NCBI RefSeq assembly: GCF_910592395.1
Contig: NC_088308.1
Location: 8,635,001-8,699,000 of the forward strand
Reading direction: 5' to 3'
Source: Lineus longissimus
Lineage: Eukaryota > Nemertea > Pilidiophora > Heteronemertea > Lineidae
DNA: 64,000 nt
This document shows, in pieces, positions 1 to 7,533 of this stretch (the first letter of the stretch is position 1; the number at the start of each line of letters is the position of its first letter). Under the pieces are notes generated by a model, which worked only from the letters and a program-made list of their open reading frames with translations, did not search any database and was not told where the DNA came from. Position numbers and translations under genes: made by a program.

Positions 1-1
1 A

Positions 2-205
2 CTAGGTTTAGGTGCAATTATTTTAGCATCATTTATCATGTTTAAGAAACGTCCTAAAAAAGTAAGTAAAGAGCAGCGATCAGGCTTGAATCGAACTTTG
101 TTCTCTGGACAAAGTCCGAATGAAGCAGTCATGAAGGGATCAATTAACCCTCTTGTTAAACCTGTAGTTAAAGAGAAGAAATGTACTATTCCTTTAATGG
201 AATGA
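2..205 (+). CDS. C-terminal part of a membrane protein of the Polinton
   Basis: The reading frame is open from the window edge to TGA at 203-205, giving about 67 residues. It starts with a hydrophobic stretch (roughly residues 1-13, rich in L, G, A, I) followed by a very basic segment (KKRPKKVSK), as in a single-pass membrane protein with a short cytoplasmic tail. A mini-hairpin module at 93-117 is read in frame within the tail. I do not recognise the family. The N-terminus is missing. Confidence 0.6.
   Translation, partial: LGLGAIILASFIMFKKRPKKVSKEQRSGLNRTLFSGQSPNEAVMKGSINPLVKPVVKEKKCTIPLME
93..117. repeat. Mini-hairpin module pair
   Basis: GAAC-TTT-GTTC (93-103) is followed after three bases by GGAC-AAA-GTCC (107-117). 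Each is an 11-nt perfect mini-hairpin with a 3-nt loop. It lies in frame inside the partial membrane protein gene. Confidence 0.85.
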
Positions 206-220
206 TCTCATCAGGTGGTC

Positions 221-340
221 AAGCTTTGCTCTCGGGACTTTGTCCTAGTCAGACTTCGTCCTGAGAGCTCTGCTCGAGTCGAACTTTGTTCTCTGGACCT
301 TGTCTCAGTCAGACTTCGTCTTGAGAGCAAAGCTCGATTC
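221..340. repeat. Array of about eight mini-hairpin modules
   Basis: This intergenic array alternates GAGC/GCTC-type and GGAC/GTCC-type mini-hairpins in both orientations. Perfect ones include GGAC-TTT-GTCC (234-244), GAGC-TCT-GCTC (265-275), GAAC-TTT-GTTC (281-291) and GAGC-AAA-GCTC (325-335); shorter GAC-TTC-GTC forms lie between them. The right end of the array codes for the last residues (ELCSQDEV) of the minus-strand gene that ends at 309. Confidence 0.88.
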
Positions 341-1259
341 TTAACTCTAAAGAAACCTCTGTTCCTCTGAAATTAACTAGCTTACCATTCTCATCAGTGA
401 TTTCGAATTTTATGTGATTAGTACACTTATTTATCGTTTTCTTACAATTCGGTTCGTATCGCTGCATTTTTATTTGGTCACCATCTTCTACAGGTATGAT
501 GCAGAAAATGTTAGATGGTTTATTGTTGTAGAGGGTCTTAGCTTTGTCAACCAAATTAGCTTGCAGGAATAGATATTTCCTGTAAAAGTTGAGTGGTCTT
601 GTGGAGTAGTATTTTCCTTTCTTGGTGAATTTAGTTTGCTTAAAGCCAAACCACTCATTCACCACTGTGAGCTGTTTTTCTATCACCTCTCTTATGGTTT
701 TGCTTATTTGAAAACCTTCTGTGTTTCTCTCAATCTTGATTTTTTCATTTTTATCTAACTTGTCTACTTTCAGAGGGTACTCTTTATCCTCTGTAAGTTC
801 AAGGGTTATGTAATTATTGTTATCACAGTAAATTTTCACATGGCTTATTCCAATTTCTTTTATGTATTTTTGCCATACCTCACAAAACTCACTTAAACTA
901 AAATGTCGAGAGTATGGAAATGTGTATTGAGTAATGGTGTCTTTAGTTGTGGTAGAATCATTTTCCAAATGCCGTTCGCAAATTTTCATGACTTCCTTTT
1001 CAAGTGTATCTGTTTCAAGTCCAGGAGCAAATAATGTCCTACACCATAATTTTTTATCTAAGGGCTCATGTTTTGTAATTCTGGTTATTTCGACTAGAAA
1101 TGAGAAAATCCTTACTCCCTCTGGTAGAAAATCACCTGTCCACCATGAATTGTAAAAGGTTATCGATTTCAAAGTAATGGATTTTATGTCTAATTGGTCT
1201 GTTAAGTAGTACTCAAATTTGGCTTCATTACATTCTTGTTCATTGATTATGAAGTCCAT
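309..1259 (-). CDS. Polinton protein with penton-like C-terminal motif
   Basis: This is a 316-residue protein of unknown role. Near its C-terminus it has a beta-rich pattern (KFEITDENGKLVNFRG followed by alternating hydrophobics) that closely resembles the end of the penton-like protein at 9817-10584. It may therefore be a second minor-capsid or spike-base protein. This rests on visual similarity of one motif only. The last eight residues come from a mini-hairpin array, so the original stop codon was probably displaced. The start is preceded, on the coding strand, by TAAATAGAAATG, the same context as at the polymerase and the major capsid genes. Confidence 0.6.
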   Translation of the reverse strand: MDFIINEQECNEAKFEYYLTDQLDIKSITLKSITFYNSWWTGDFLPEGVRIFSFLVEITRITKHEPLDKKLWCRTLFAPGLETDTLEKEVMKICERHLENDSTTTKDTITQYTFPYSRHFSLSEFCEVWQKYIKEIGISHVKIYCDNNNYITLELTEDKEYPLKVDKLDKNEKIKIERNTEGFQISKTIREVIEKQLTVVNEWFGFKQTKFTKKGKYYSTRPLNFYRKYLFLQANLVDKAKTLYNNKPSNIFCIIPVEDGDQIKMQRYEPNCKKTINKCTNHIKFEITDENGKLVNFRGTEVSLELRIELCSQDEV

Positions 1260-1315
1260 TTCTATTTAATTCAAGAGATTTATTGAATTTAATAAATTTT
1301 AATCTAATAAATAGA

Positions 1316-4300
1316 ATGACTGATAAGAATCAGAAAATACTTTGCACTACATGTGACAAGTACATATCCTACAATAATATGGCTATTCACAGGAGAACCA
1401 AAGGTCACTTAAGTAAATTAAATCCGGATTATGTCCCTATTGCTCAACCCCGAGCCCAATCACTGATCCCTAAAACTATGGATAAGAAACTTGCATTTGA
1501 GGAAAATGAGCTAGATGGCATAAAGAAAGTGAGTGGAATAGAAATAGTAAAACAATTTGGCAAGCCTGTAGTCACCATTAGTTTGAAGATTGACAGAGAA
1601 GCTAAACAAGTGTATGAATACAGAGATAAATTAGAGGAGGTATTATTTCAACTCAATGATTACCATCACAAAATTAGCATATCAGTATTTGCTCAGTTTG
1701 ATCGTCAGGGTGAAAGTGTAACACACCCCATACAGTCTCCAATGGAAAGCATAATTTCAAGGAACCAGGCAATTTATGCCATAACCAACCAGTTAAACTA
1801 CATTAAGACACAGATTGAGGAAAGGTACTTTCAAGGTTCTGGACTTACTTTAAATAAAATAGAGTCTTGTAACATGACCATCTGTTCTTACAAGAGGTGT
1901 AAAGGTGGTCATTACACTAAATTACCATTTAAAACAAAAGCAGTAATAAATGTGGAATCAAATGACAATAAATGTTTTCTCTGGTCTTTATTGGCCGCTA
2001 AATATCTGAAAGAAAATCCAGAGACGGACTTTGTCCTGAGAGCAGAGCTCGAGAGTACATTCAATATCACTACCGATATGCTACAAATGACTTCGTCACG
2101 AGAACAGAGTTCGAAAACTACTGATATCAAAATCGAGCTCTGCTCTCAGTACGGAGTACAAATCAAATCATTTCCTGTATGTATTCAAAAGGATATCCCT
2201 AAGATAGAGAGTGATAATAATCTCAAAACTAATGTGTTCAAGTTAGAGAACGAATCGGCTAAGAGCACCTGTGAGGCAAAACTAGAACCTCTCTACCTGT
2301 CCAAGAATTATGATGATGATGATGTCATCGATCTGTTGTATTTCAAGGACCATTTCATGTACATAAGAGACATCAATCTTTTCTTCAGGACACTAGCTCA
2401 TAGAGTGTATCTTTGCAGGAGATGCATGAATTACTTTTACAGGAAGTCAACACTAGATAAACATAAAAAGAAATGTGGAGAACACGATTACTGTAAGATT
2501 ACTTTGCCTCCACCTAACAGTAAATGGTCACAAATTAAATTTGAAAAACACTCATTCAAAAATAGAGTTCCGTTTGTGATATATGCTGATTTCGAAGCGA
2601 TAAGCACAACAGTCAATGATAACTCGAGCTCTGCTCTCACAACTCAGACAGATACCACTGTTACCACTAAAAAACTTTTTAAACAAAATGCATCAGCTGT
2701 TGGTGTTTATGTTCACTCAGACTACACACACCTTTACAGTAGCCAGTATGTGTCTCACAGGGGTGCTGATGTTGTAGATGTGTTCTGTAATTGGTTAATC
2801 AGGATGGAAGAACAATTCTCTAATTTATTGAACTGTAACTTTCCTCTAACAATGACAGATGAAGACTCGAGCTCTGCTCTCAGGACGAAGTCCGACTGGC
2901 ATAAATATCAATTAGAAACACATTGTTACTATTGTAATCAACCTTTGGGATATGACAAGGTCAAGGATCATGATCACTACTGTGGTAGATATCGAGGTGC
3001 TGCTCACAACTCGTGTAATTTGAATGAAAAGAAAGCTATGTTTGTTCCAGTGTTTTTTCACAATCTCAGTAATTACGATTCTCACTTATTTATTAAAGAA
3101 TTAATGAATAAGCTACCAAAGTACAAGAAACTGAAAATACTTGCCAAAACATCAGAGGAATACATTTCATTTCAGTTCGGTTGTTTCAGGTTTTTGGACT
3201 CGTACAGATTCCTGCAGTCCAGTTTAGACAACATAACCAAATCAATGTTGGATGATGATTTTAAAATTACCAGACAGCTGTTCCCAAATACCACTGACTT
3301 TAAGATATTGAGGAAGAAGGGTTCAGTACCTTACTCTTTTTACACATCACATGAAAGCTACAATGTTACTTACCTAGAAAAGTCTATGTTTTTTGACGAA
3401 TTGAAAAATGAAATGGCACCTGATTCTGCCTATGATGAGGCTAAGGTAATATGGGATCATTTCAAGATCAGTAATCACGGTGAGTTCATTGACCTCTACC
3501 TCAAAACTGATGTGATCCTTTTAGCTGATTTATTTGAGAAATTCAGGGATGTCAATTTGAACTACTTTCAGATAGATCCCTGTCACTGTTACTCGGCACC
3601 AGGCCTAACCTGGCAAGCTGGTTTGAAGTACACAGGAATAAATCTAGAACTACTGACTGATACCAACATCTTACTTACTTTTGAGAAAGCAATACGAGGT
3701 GGAATTTCGGGTGTTATGGGAACAAGACATGTCAAGGCAGATGAACACCACAAACTACTCTACATAGACGCAAATAATCTCTACGGCTGGTCCATGATGG
3801 AACCTCAACCCTATGGTAGTTTTGAAATGATAGATATTGATCCACTCGAGCTATGCTCTCAGGACAAAGTCCGACTAGGACAAAGTCCCGAGAGCAAAGC
3901 TCGACTTAACATGAATGTTATCAGTAAAGAGCTGATTATGGCAATTCCAAGTGATAGTGAAGTAGGCTACTTCTTAGAGGTTGATTTGGAGTATCCAGGA
4001 AATATTAAATTTAAGTCAAGGAACTTTCCATTCTGTCCCGAATCTCTCTTTATTGAAGATGATGAATTAAGTCCTTACCAGAGAGAGTTACTGGGTGATG
4101 ATAAAAGATCAAATGTAGAGAAACTAATACTAACACAAAAGGATAAAACTAATTACATAGTGCATTACAGAATGCTACAATTTTACCTAAAGCACGGAAT
4201 GGTACTTAAGAGGGTTCATTCAGTGATAAGCTTTAAACAATCAAAGTGGTTAGCACCATACATTGATTTTAACACTAAAAGACGTATGGATTCTAAGACT

Positions 4301-5155
4301 GATTTTGAGAAAGACTATTTTAAGCTCATGAATAATGCGTTCTACGGAAAGACTTGTGAGAATGTAAGGAACAGGGTTGAAATTGAATTTGTATCGGACG
4401 GGGAGAGAGCCAGGAATGTAATGGCCAATCCCAGGTTTTCATCGATATGCGTATTTGACGAACATAATGCTGCTATTAGCATGAGGAAAACATCAATGAA
4501 ATTCAACAAACCAATCTACATAGGAGCTTCAGTACTTGAATTGTCTAAATTATTAATGTATGAATTCTATTATGAAGTTCTTCAACCGTACTTTGGTGAG
4601 AAAAATATTGAACTGCTGTATCTAGATACAGATTCCTTTGTACTTAACATTAATACTGATGACTTAAATAAAGACTTAAAGGAGTTGAGACACTATTTTG
4701 ACTTCAGTAATTATCCAAAAGATCATACACTCTATGATACCAGTAAGAAGAAGGTACCAGGCTACTTTAAGGATGAGCTAGGAGGAGTAGAGATGACTGA
4801 ATTCATTGCCCTGAGAAGTAAGATGTACGCTTACAGGACCAAGACTATGTCTGGAGAGCAAGGCTCGACAAAAGATTACGATTCTAAGAAATTGAAGGGT
4901 ATTGCCAAGAATGTAGTAAGGAGAAATATCTCATTTGATGACTATGTTGATTGTCTTGAAAAGAGTAGGTCATTTTACCACAAGATGAGACACTTAAGAT
5001 CAGATAAACACCAAATCTATTTGGAAGAAGTTGGCAAAAAAAGCCTCAGTCCTTTTGATGACAAGAGGTTCATACTTGAAGATGGAATAAGCACCTTACC
5101 ATTTGGAATGTATTACGAAGGCTACATAGATTACAGCGATTCAAACTTCGCTTGA
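1316..5155 (+). CDS. polB: Protein-primed family B DNA polymerase
   Basis: This enzyme would replicate the element from a protein primer bound at the terminal repeats. The ATG at 1316 is chosen because the longer frame opens with a TTG. The product has 1,279 residues. There is a C2H2 finger near residues 10-31 (CTTC...HRRTKGH) and another cysteine/histidine cluster around 360-390. Exonuclease motifs are YADFEA (D425), NLSNYDSHLF (D588) and YLKTDVILLADLF. Polymerase motifs are DANNLYGW (D818), NNAFYGK (Y1010) and LDTDS (D1104, D1106). The family-typical DHDH...RGAAHNSCN zinc site precedes the second exonuclease motif. All catalytic residues are present. Seven mini-hairpin insertions lie in frame, between conserved blocks rather than inside them. 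The stop codon abuts another array. Confidence 0.96.
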   Translation: MTDKNQKILCTTCDKYISYNNMAIHRRTKGHLSKLNPDYVPIAQPRAQSLIPKTMDKKLAFEENELDGIKKVSGIEIVKQFGKPVVTISLKIDREAKQVYEYRDKLEEVLFQLNDYHHKISISVFAQFDRQGESVTHPIQSPMESIISRNQAIYAITNQLNYIKTQIEERYFQGSGLTLNKIESCNMTICSYKRCKGGHYTKLPFKTKAVINVESNDNKCFLWSLLAAKYLKENPETDFVLRAELESTFNITTDMLQMTSSREQSSKTTDIKIELCSQYGVQIKSFPVCIQKDIPKIESDNNLKTNVFKLENESAKSTCEAKLEPLYLSKNYDDDDVIDLLYFKDHFMYIRDINLFFRTLAHRVYLCRRCMNYFYRKSTLDKHKKKCGEHDYCKITLPPPNSKWSQIKFEKHSFKNRVPFVIYADFEAISTTVNDNSSSALTTQTDTTVTTKKLFKQNASAVGVYVHSDYTHLYSSQYVSHRGADVVDVFCNWLIRMEEQFSNLLNCNFPLTMTDEDSSSALRTKSDWHKYQLETHCYYCNQPLGYDKVKDHDHYCGRYRGAAHNSCNLNEKKAMFVPVFFHNLSNYDSHLFIKELMNKLPKYKKLKILAKTSEEYISFQFGCFRFLDSYRFLQSSLDNITKSMLDDDFKITRQLFPNTTDFKILRKKGSVPYSFYTSHESYNVTYLEKSMFFDELKNEMAPDSAYDEAKVIWDHFKISNHGEFIDLYLKTDVILLADLFEKFRDVNLNYFQIDPCHCYSAPGLTWQAGLKYTGINLELLTDTNILLTFEKAIRGGISGVMGTRHVKADEHHKLLYIDANNLYGWSMMEPQPYGSFEMIDIDPLELCSQDKVRLGQSPESKARLNMNVISKELIMAIPSDSEVGYFLEVDLEYPGNIKFKSRNFPFCPESLFIEDDELSPYQRELLGDDKRSNVEKLILTQKDKTNYIVHYRMLQFYLKHGMVLKRVHSVISFKQSKWLAPYIDFNTKRRMDSKTDFEKDYFKLMNNAFYGKTCENVRNRVEIEFVSDGERARNVMANPRFSSICVFDEHNAAISMRKTSMKFNKPIYIGASVLELSKLLMYEFYYEVLQPYFGEKNIELLYLDTDSFVLNINTDDLNKDLKELRHYFDFSNYPKDHTLYDTSKKKVPGYFKDELGGVEMTEFIALRSKMYAYRTKTMSGEQGSTKDYDSKKLKGIAKNVVRRNISFDDYVDCLEKSRSFYHKMRHLRSDKHQIYLEEVGKKSLSPFDDKRFILEDGISTLPFGMYYEGYIDYSDSNFA
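2026..2159. repeat. Three in-frame hairpin insertions in the polymerase
   Basis: Site one has GGAC-TTT-GTCC (2026-2036) plus GAGC-AGA-GCTC (2039-2049). Site two has GAC-TTC-GTC (2089-2097) plus GAAC-AGA-GTTC (2102-2112). Site three has GAGC-TCT-GCTC (2135-2145) plus GTAC-GGA-GTAC (2149-2159). They are read as protein in three different frames and orientations without breaking the polymerase frame. Confidence 0.88.
2626..2636. repeat. In-frame mini-hairpin, single module
   Basis: GAGC-TCT-GCTC lies inside the polymerase gene just after the first exonuclease motif and is read as SSSAL. The expected GGAC/GTCC partner is not recognisable downstream. Confidence 0.8.
2869..2893. repeat. In-frame double mini-hairpin
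   Basis: GAGC-TCT-GCTC (2869-2879) and GGAC-GAA-GTCC (2883-2893) are separated by TCA and read in the polymerase as SSSALRTKS. This is the clearest copy of the basic double unit. Confidence 0.9.
3848..3902. repeat. Four-hairpin mirror array inside the polymerase
   Basis: The order is GAGC-TAT-GCTC, GGAC-AAA-GTCC, GGAC-AAA-GTCC, GAGC-AAA-GCTC, i.e. two double units head to head. It is read in frame (ELCSQDKV then GQSPESKAR) between the DANNLYGW and NNAFYGK polymerase motifs. It adds about 20 residues to the palm/fingers region. Confidence 0.9.
4856..4866. repeat. In-frame mini-hairpin near polymerase C-terminus
   Basis: GAGC-AAG-GCTC is read as EQGS after the DTDS motif. No second module is visible next to it. 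Confidence 0.65.
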
Positions 5156-5158
5156 GTC

Positions 5159-5332
5159 GGACTACGTCCAGAGAACAAAGTTAGATTAAACTAATGAATA
5201 GGGTGGTGCTGATGGTAGTGTTACTTGGTGAAATTCATCCCTAACACCGAAGTCATGATAATAGTGATAGTGATACACCACATTAGGATTAGGACGTAGT
5301 CCGGTTCCGACTTCGTCTTGAGAGCATAGCTC
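5159..5332. repeat. Hairpin modules between polymerase and next gene
   Basis: GGAC-TAC-GTCC (5159-5169) with an eroded GAAC-AAA-GTTA follows the polymerase stop by three bases. GGAC-GTA-GTCC (5292-5302), GAC-TTC-GTC (5309-5317) and GAGC-ATA-GCTC (5322-5332) form a second group just beyond the 3' end of the convergent minus-strand gene. Confidence 0.85.
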
Positions 5333-5346
5333 GAGTCCTGTTTGAT
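5186..5346 (-). other. Possible small ORF or frameshifted tail carrying PSAP
   Basis: On the minus strand a frame stays open from a hairpin module (read ELCSQDEV) to TAA at 5186-5188 and ends in LPSAPPYSLV. It overlaps, in another frame, the end of the gene that stops at 5347, and it has no clear ATG. It could be a lost C-terminal extension of that gene or chance. PSAP is the core of some late-domain budding motifs; the link is only suggestive. Confidence 0.25.
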
Positions 5347-6006
5347 TTACTGAACTTTTAGTTTTTCTAGCATCTCTGTCTGTGCTAGTTTTTTTCCTTC
5401 TTCTAAAAAAGTCTTCTTTAAAGACTCTACATCAACAGCTGAACTTGCCTCCCTTTGTTTTTTCCTAATGGCATTTTTCATCGAAATGTATTTCTCCTTC
5501 TCCTTGAGAATCAAAGTAAACTCATCTGTAGATATGTGAGAATCGGTTAAGGCTTTACTAACCAAATCATTGATTGTGTTCAGTTTTGAAATTGCCAACA
5601 TTCTGATATTCTCATGCTTTTCAATTTTCCTTAGAATATTCTTTTTCTCCCAGCCTAAGGCTGATGAAATAATGGCACTACCTATTGTTACGCCACCCAA
5701 AGCTAAGCCTATCGGTGCCGTGATGACACCAGCTAGAGCGGAAACACCAACAGATCCGGCTGCTACGCTAGTTAAATTAAGGAAGTGGCTAATGCCAGTA
5801 ATTACGCTAAATGCTTTTTTGTACTTTGAAAATATCTTTCTTCTAAATTCAATCTCGCTTTCTAAGAAACTCTTAACCTCACATATTTGTTGTAGTCTGA
5901 AAGCCTGAGGGTTACTTTCTGTATGCTTTTCAGACCTTTCATAGTTTAATTTACTTTCAGAGTTTAAATTACTTAAATCTGGATAAACCTTATTGTCTCC
6001 ATCCAT
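5347..6006 (-). CDS. Polinton membrane protein with glycine-rich hydrophobic core
   Basis: The 219-residue product has a charged N-terminal third. Residues about 68-117 form a long hydrophobic stretch with many small residues (SVAAGSVGVSALAG, LALGGVTIGSAIISSALG). After that comes a basic, helical C-terminal half (EKKNILRKIEKHENI...). One or two membrane passes or a membrane-inserting hairpin are plausible. I know of no assigned function. The ATG directly follows TAATTA, and the TAA stop of the upstream minus-strand gene lies only four bases before it, so the two are probably co-expressed. Confidence 0.8.
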   Translation of the reverse strand: MDGDNKVYPDLSNLNSESKLNYERSEKHTESNPQAFRLQQICEVKSFLESEIEFRRKIFSKYKKAFSVITGISHFLNLTSVAAGSVGVSALAGVITAPIGLALGGVTIGSAIISSALGWEKKNILRKIEKHENIRMLAISKLNTINDLVSKALTDSHISTDEFTLILKEKEKYISMKNAIRKKQREASSAVDVESLKKTFLEEGKKLAQTEMLEKLKVQ

Positions 6007-6010
6007 TTAA

Positions 6011-6280
6011 TTAGTGGGAATAACTAGAATCAGTTGTTCTGTCATTTCTAGTGTTTAGTGTTGATCCTACAGACACTACAGGTTTTTGAAGTACATTAAA
6101 TTTTAAAGGTTTTTCTGTCCCAACAGGTTTTTCTGTCCCAGCAGGCACAGCAGGTTTTAAAGGTTTTTCGGGACCAGACTCCAACTTTGACTCTACTTCT
6201 GCCTCTAATTCTCTATGAAATCGTTCTAATCTTTCTTTCCAATTACGTGGTCGTTTTGTGTAACCCCAAGTTCTATTCAT
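6011..6280 (-). CDS. Small basic protein with PEKPLKP-type repeats
   Basis: This 89-residue protein starts MNRTWGYTKRPRNWKERL and contains a proline/lysine/glutamate repeat region (EKPLKP, TEKPVG, TEKPLK). It is likely disordered. The start context is AATTAAATG and it sits head-to-tail between two other minus-strand Polinton genes, which supports it being real. Function unknown; a virion core or scaffold role would be a guess. Confidence 0.65.
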   Translation of the reverse strand: MNRTWGYTKRPRNWKERLERFHRELEAEVESKLESGPEKPLKPAVPAGTEKPVGTEKPLKFNVLQKPVVSVGSTLNTRNDRTTDSSYSH

Positions 6281-6299
6281 TTAATTAGGTAAAATAAAA

Positions 6300-7445
6300 T
6301 CAATTCACTGCAAAGAGTAAATTTCTTTCAAGTCTATTATTAAACTTAATCATCTCGTTTATGATTTCTGTCTGACTACATATGTTAATGTTCTGGTTCA
6401 TTCTCATGTTATTATTTAAATTCGATAATCTATCAAGCAGAATCATATTTTCATCACGAAGATAATCCCCGAAATGCTGTGATATCACTATTTTCCAATT
6501 TGGTATTACATCCTGGTCTCGAAAGACAAACCAGTTTTCACTTCTCATTTTTACCATGAAATCCATTGACCTATCCAATTGATCCTTAAATAGTGTGTAG
6601 TCTACTTTAGCACTCTTCTGTCTGTTTTGTGTTTTAGACATTGGTCTAATGTTAAACCAAGCAAAGCACAGTTCAGGTTTATCTTTGAATTCCTTGATTG
6701 GTAAGACATGATCCAACTCTTCTTCTACTATTCGAACTCTGTTCTCGGGACTTTGTCCTATTGGAGATAGACTCCTCTGGTACTCTAACAACTGTGAGAA
6801 GAAACTGTCTGTACATCCTAGATTGAATGATGAATTACCGGTACACTCTCCCTTAGAAATGCGGTTTAGACCAACTCTAATTTTGTGTCTGTCTCTATTA
6901 CCATTTTGGTCAAGGTAATCCTTTTTGTAATATGAATTAAAACATGATCTGCAATTACCTCTATTTCCGTCTTTACCAAATTCACCATCACTTAGTAATT
7001 TAACTTCTCCACATTTACCACATTTCTTGGTTTTACTTGAACCACATTCTTTACAGTAATCAAGTAGTTTATTACGCCTGTTCTTTCCAAATTCACTTTC
7101 AAGTTTTGTTACATCGCACTTAACACAATAAATTGTAGGTTGATTTTCCATGTTTTGATTCATCATATTATTCTGATTTATCATATTTTGATTTTCCATG
7201 TTTTGATTTTCCATGTTTTGATTTAAGATAAACTGATTTATCATATTTTGATTTAACATGATCTGATTTATCAGATTTTGATTTAACATATTATTTTGAT
7301 GCAAATAATACAAAAACTTCTGAATATTCTGATTCATCATATTATCATGATTCATCATATTATTCTGATTCATCATATTATTCTGATTCATCATACCATT
7401 TTGATTCATCATACCATTTTGATTATCAAATATTGCTCCATCCAT
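6300..7445 (-). CDS. HNH nuclease-like protein with zinc ribbons and MNQN repeats
   Basis: The 381-residue product has three parts. Residues about 10-100 are a low-complexity tract of MMNQN, MENQN and MINQN repeats. Residues about 105-170 contain paired CxxC motifs (CVKC, CKEC, CGKC, CRSC), as in zinc ribbons that accompany recombination or restriction nucleases. From about residue 243 the pattern ELDHVLPI, then CFAWFNIRPM and NRQKSAK, fits an HNH nuclease core with His at about 247 and a distal Asn/Lys. A double hairpin (6734-6758) lies in frame just before the HNH motif. A nuclease is not a core Polinton gene. It may aid integration, recombination or exclusion of rivals; this is inference. 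Confidence 0.72.
   Translation of the reverse strand: MDGAIFDNQNGMMNQNGMMNQNNMMNQNNMMNHDNMMNQNIQKFLYYLHQNNMLNQNLINQIMLNQNMINQFILNQNMENQNMENQNMINQNNMMNQNMENQPTIYCVKCDVTKLESEFGKNRRNKLLDYCKECGSSKTKKCGKCGEVKLLSDGEFGKDGNRGNCRSCFNSYYKKDYLDQNGNRDRHKIRVGLNRISKGECTGNSSFNLGCTDSFFSQLLEYQRSLSPIGQSPENRVRIVEEELDHVLPIKEFKDKPELCFAWFNIRPMSKTQNRQKSAKVDYTLFKDQLDRSMDFMVKMRSENWFVFRDQDVIPNWKIVISQHFGDYLRDENMILLDRLSNLNNNMRMNQNINICSQTEIINEMIKFNNRLERNLLFAVN
6734..6758. repeat. In-frame double mini-hairpin in the HNH gene
   Basis: GAAC-TCT-GTTC (6734-6744) and GGAC-TTT-GTCC (6748-6758). The first stem differs from the usual GAGC/GCTC at both pairing positions, so pairing is kept. Read on the gene strand as IGQSPENRVR. 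Confidence 0.87.
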
Positions 7446-7533
7446 TTCTTTCTTTATTTAGTAGGACATTTTTTTTTTAAATTACGTTTTTCGAACTTGT
7501 TCTTGTGACTTAAGTCACTTTAGAGACTTTATT

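Noticed and set aside
934-1155. Plus-strand 73-codon frame
   Set aside because: Antisense shadow of the 316-residue Polinton gene, with no recognisable motif.
1283-1315. Longer polymerase start at 1283
   Set aside because: It begins with TTG. The ATG at 1316 lies in the AT-rich start context and directly precedes the zinc finger.
1912-2130. Minus-strand 72-codon frame in the polymerase
   Set aside because: It is open mainly because hairpin modules have few stops on either strand; the polymerase frame is clearly real.
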